Shown: positions 25,033 to 26,781 of the stretch, piece by piece
Layout: each line of letters begins with the position of its first letter
How positions within the stretch are numbered: position 1 is the first letter of the stretch
Assembly (NCBI GenBank): GCA_002339265.1
Contig: DDKG01000251.1
Span: forward strand, 1 to 26,781
Origin: Massilia sp. UBA2604
Lineage (GTDB): Bacteria; Pseudomonadota; Gammaproteobacteria; Burkholderiales; Burkholderiaceae_D
Direction of reading: 5' to 3'
DNA length: 26,781 nucleotides
Position numbers and translations under genes: made by a program
Notes under the pieces: model-generated
The model's input: only the letters and a program-made list of their open reading frames with translations
Told to the model about the DNA's origin: nothing
The model's database searches: none

Positions 25033-26310
25033 ATGTTCGATCCGTTCCGCCACAGCGCTTCCATGACCTCTGTTTCGCCGCCAATCCCGACCATCGCTCC
25101 CGGCTCGCCCTGGAAGCTGCGCTACGGCCTGATCTTCGCCGGCCAGTCGCTGTCGCTGCTCGGCTCCGCGCTGACCCAGTTCGTGCTGCTGTGGTGGATC
25201 ACCGACACCACCGGCGACATCTCGGCGCTGGCGACGGCCGGCATCGCGGCCCTGCTGCCGCAGGCGGTCCTCAGCCCGCTCGGCGGCACGCTGGCCGACC
25301 GCTACAGCCGGCGCCTGCTGATGATCTGCGCCGACCTGGTGAGCGCGCTGTGCATGATGGTCCTGATCGCGCTGTTCCTGGCCGACAGCGTCGCGCTGTG
25401 GCAGGTCTACACGATGCTGACGATCCGCAGCGCGATGCAGGCCTTCCAGGCGCCGGCGGCGGCGGCCAGCGTGGCGATGCTGGTGCCGCCCGGCTTCCTG
25501 CCGCGCGCCGTGGGCCTGAGCCAGACGGTGCAGGCCTTGATGACGGTCGCCGCGGCGCCGCTCGGCGCGCTCGCGATCAGCATCCTGCCGATGGGATGGG
25601 CGCTGGGCATCGACGTCGGCACCGCCCTGCTGGGCATCGTGCCGCTGCTGTTCCTGCGCATCCCGCAGCCACGCGTGGCGCATGCAGACCGGCAGGGCCT
25701 GTGGCGCGAGTTCCGCACCGGCCTGGCGGTGGTGACCTCGAACCCGGGCCTGTCGCGCCTGTACCTGCTGCTCGGCGCGGTGGTGCTGGTGATCATGCCG
25801 GCCTTTACCCTGGTGCCGCTGCTGGTCAAGGAATACTTCGGCGGCGGCGCGCCGCAAGTGGGCTTCATGGAGGCGATGGCCGGCGTCGGCATGATCGCCG
25901 GCGGCATGTTCGTGACGGCGCTGGCGCCGCGGCGCGGCATGCCGTGGGTGCTGCTGGGCTTCGGCGCCTCGTGCGCCACCCTGGCGCTGACGGCGCTGGT
26001 GCCGCCCACGCTGTTCGGCGTGGCCGTGTTCTGGTGGGGCGTGAGCGGCGCGGCCTTCATCGCCGGGAACACACCGCTCACGACCCTGCTGCAGTCGACG
26101 ATCCCGAACCACCTGCAGGGCCGGGTGCTGTCGCTGCTGAACATGGTGATGGCGCTGGCCGCGCCGGTCGGATTAGCGCTGGCCACGCCCCTGGGCGAGG
26201 CGATCGGCGTGCGCTGGCTGTTCGTGGCGATGGGCGTGGCCGGCACGATCGTCAGCCTGAGCGGCTTCCTGTCGCCGGCGCTGCGCGAGCTCGATCGCCC
26301 GCAAAAATAA
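25033..26310 (+). CDS. MFS transporter, drug/macrolide-efflux or EntS-like
   Basis: A 425-residue inner-membrane protein with about 12 hydrophobic segments. It has the MFS loop motif GGTLADRYSRRLL between helices 2 and 3, and a large central loop near residues 215-235 (RVAHADRQGLWREFRTGL). The architecture matches the efflux branch of MFS proteins (Mef/EntS type). The frame is open from 24682, but its first part is antisense to the riboswitch, so the start is placed at ATG 25033; ATG 25063 is an alternative. Neither has a clear ribosome site. It is divergent from the riboswitch-led operon, and the stretch 24935-25032 between them shows no convincing plus-strand promoter. The substrate is unknown. 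Confidence 0.82.
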   Translation: MFDPFRHSASMTSVSPPIPTIAPGSPWKLRYGLIFAGQSLSLLGSALTQFVLLWWITDTTGDISALATAGIAALLPQAVLSPLGGTLADRYSRRLLMICADLVSALCMMVLIALFLADSVALWQVYTMLTIRSAMQAFQAPAAAASVAMLVPPGFLPRAVGLSQTVQALMTVAAAPLGALAISILPMGWALGIDVGTALLGIVPLLFLRIPQPRVAHADRQGLWREFRTGLAVVTSNPGLSRLYLLLGAVVLVIMPAFTLVPLLVKEYFGGGAPQVGFMEAMAGVGMIAGGMFVTALAPRRGMPWVLLGFGASCATLALTALVPPTLFGVAVFWWGVSGAAFIAGNTPLTTLLQSTIPNHLQGRVLSLLNMVMALAAPVGLALATPLGEAIGVRWLFVAMGVAGTIVSLSGFLSPALRELDRPQK

Positions 26311-26386
26311 ATCGCACAGGTTTATTTACGGGGAATGGACTTATACTGGCGGCTTCCAGCCGTCCCTTCCCTTGAACGCCCGCGCC

Positions 26387-26781
26387 ATGCCGCCCTATAA
26401 CGCCCCACCTCCCGCCTTTGACCCCGCCACCATGCCGCTGCTGCGCACCGTCGGCTCGAACCAAGTGGGCATGCGCGAGTTCAACGAGCGGGTCGTGCTG
26501 CAGGCGATCCGCACCCATGGCAGCCTGCCCAAGGCCGAAGTCGCCCGCCTGACCAAGCTCAGTACCCAGACGGCCTCGGTGATCATCAACCGCCTGCTGG
26601 ACGAAAAGCTGGTGGTCAAGCGCGACGCCGTGCGCGGCAAGGTCGGCCAGCCGTCGCAGCCGATCGCCCTGAATCCGGAAGGCGCGTTCTCGATCGGCAT
26701 CCAGATCGGCAGGCGCGCGCTGGACGTGGTCCTGCTCGATTTCACGGGCGCGCTGCGCTGGCAGTCGTCGACGCCCTACGC
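26387..26781 (+). CDS. ROK-family transcriptional regulator (3' end beyond window)
   Basis: The first 131 residues of a ROK-type repressor or sugar-responsive regulator. A winged helix-turn-helix is seen in FNERVVLQAIRTHGSLPKAE followed by VARLTKLSTQTASVIINRLLDE. The KVGQPSQPIALNPEGAFSIGIQIGR linker then leads into the sugar-kinase-like ROK domain, which is cut by the window edge. A TATACT -10-like hexamer lies at 26342-26347 without a good -35. No Shine-Dalgarno is seen at ATG 26387; ATG 26432 is an alternative start. Such regulators usually control carbohydrate genes next to them, which here would lie downstream of the window. Confidence 0.85.
   Translation, partial: MPPYNAPPPAFDPATMPLLRTVGSNQVGMREFNERVVLQAIRTHGSLPKAEVARLTKLSTQTASVIINRLLDEKLVVKRDAVRGKVGQPSQPIALNPEGAFSIGIQIGRRALDVVLLDFTGALRWQSSTPY

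Noticed and set aside
26174..26183. A TTAGCGCT match like the gntK operator
   Set aside because: It lies inside the MFS coding region and is only half of the palindrome, so it is expected by chance.
1..26781. CRISPR arrays, tRNA/rRNA genes, insertion sequences or phage genes
   Set aside because: No direct-repeat array, transposase, integrase, cloverleaf or rRNA-like stretch was recognised by reading; the window is almost fully occupied by ordinary chromosomal genes.

Overview
The window is high-GC, gene-dense DNA with long overlapping operons. It looks like a betaproteobacterium of the Massilia/Duganella type (Oxalobacteraceae). This rests on protein style, GC-rich codon use and the mix of a fused MrpA-MrpB antiporter, several TonB-dependent receptors and a carbohydrate cluster. 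It is inference, since no rRNA or marker gene is present.

Region 1 (1-5246, + strand) is an Mrp-type Na+(K+)/H+ antiporter operon, cut at its 5' end by the window edge. It holds the MrpA-MrpB fusion, then mrpC, D, E, F and G, joined by ATGA overlaps. A convergent gene for a putative glycolipid-binding protein (5253-5810, - strand) abuts it.

Region 2 (6128-15857, + strand) is a gluconate and carbohydrate-use cluster. In order it has gluconokinase, a TonB-dependent receptor, a GntP-family permease, a 1018-residue secreted protein (two pectate-lyase-3 type beta-helices plus a C-terminal SMP-30/gluconolactonase-like propeller), a secreted alpha/beta esterase and a secreted ThuA-domain protein. 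Two LacI-type palindromes 166 bp apart lie upstream of gntK. The likely flow is outer-membrane uptake or surface breakdown of a glycan, release of gluconate, import by the GntP protein and phosphorylation to 6-phosphogluconate.

Region 3 (15858-24503, - strand) is the most unusual part. It is a tightly coupled five-gene operon behind a well-preserved cobalamin riboswitch (about 24697-24890). The genes encode a CobN-like chelatase with a signal peptide and a C-terminal membrane anchor, an ExbB/TolQ-like proton channel, a DUF2149 ExbD-like partner, a siderophore-type TonB-dependent receptor and a PepSY membrane protein of the kind that reduces metal complexes. No CobS/CobT ATPase, TonB or BtuCDF is present. 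I read it as a B12-regulated periplasmic metal-tetrapyrrole handling system, in which the proton-motive force may replace the ATPase that normally drives CobN. The function is hypothesis.

Region 4 (25033-26781, + strand) has an MFS exporter, divergent from the riboswitch, and the 5' part of a ROK-family transcription regulator that runs off the window end.
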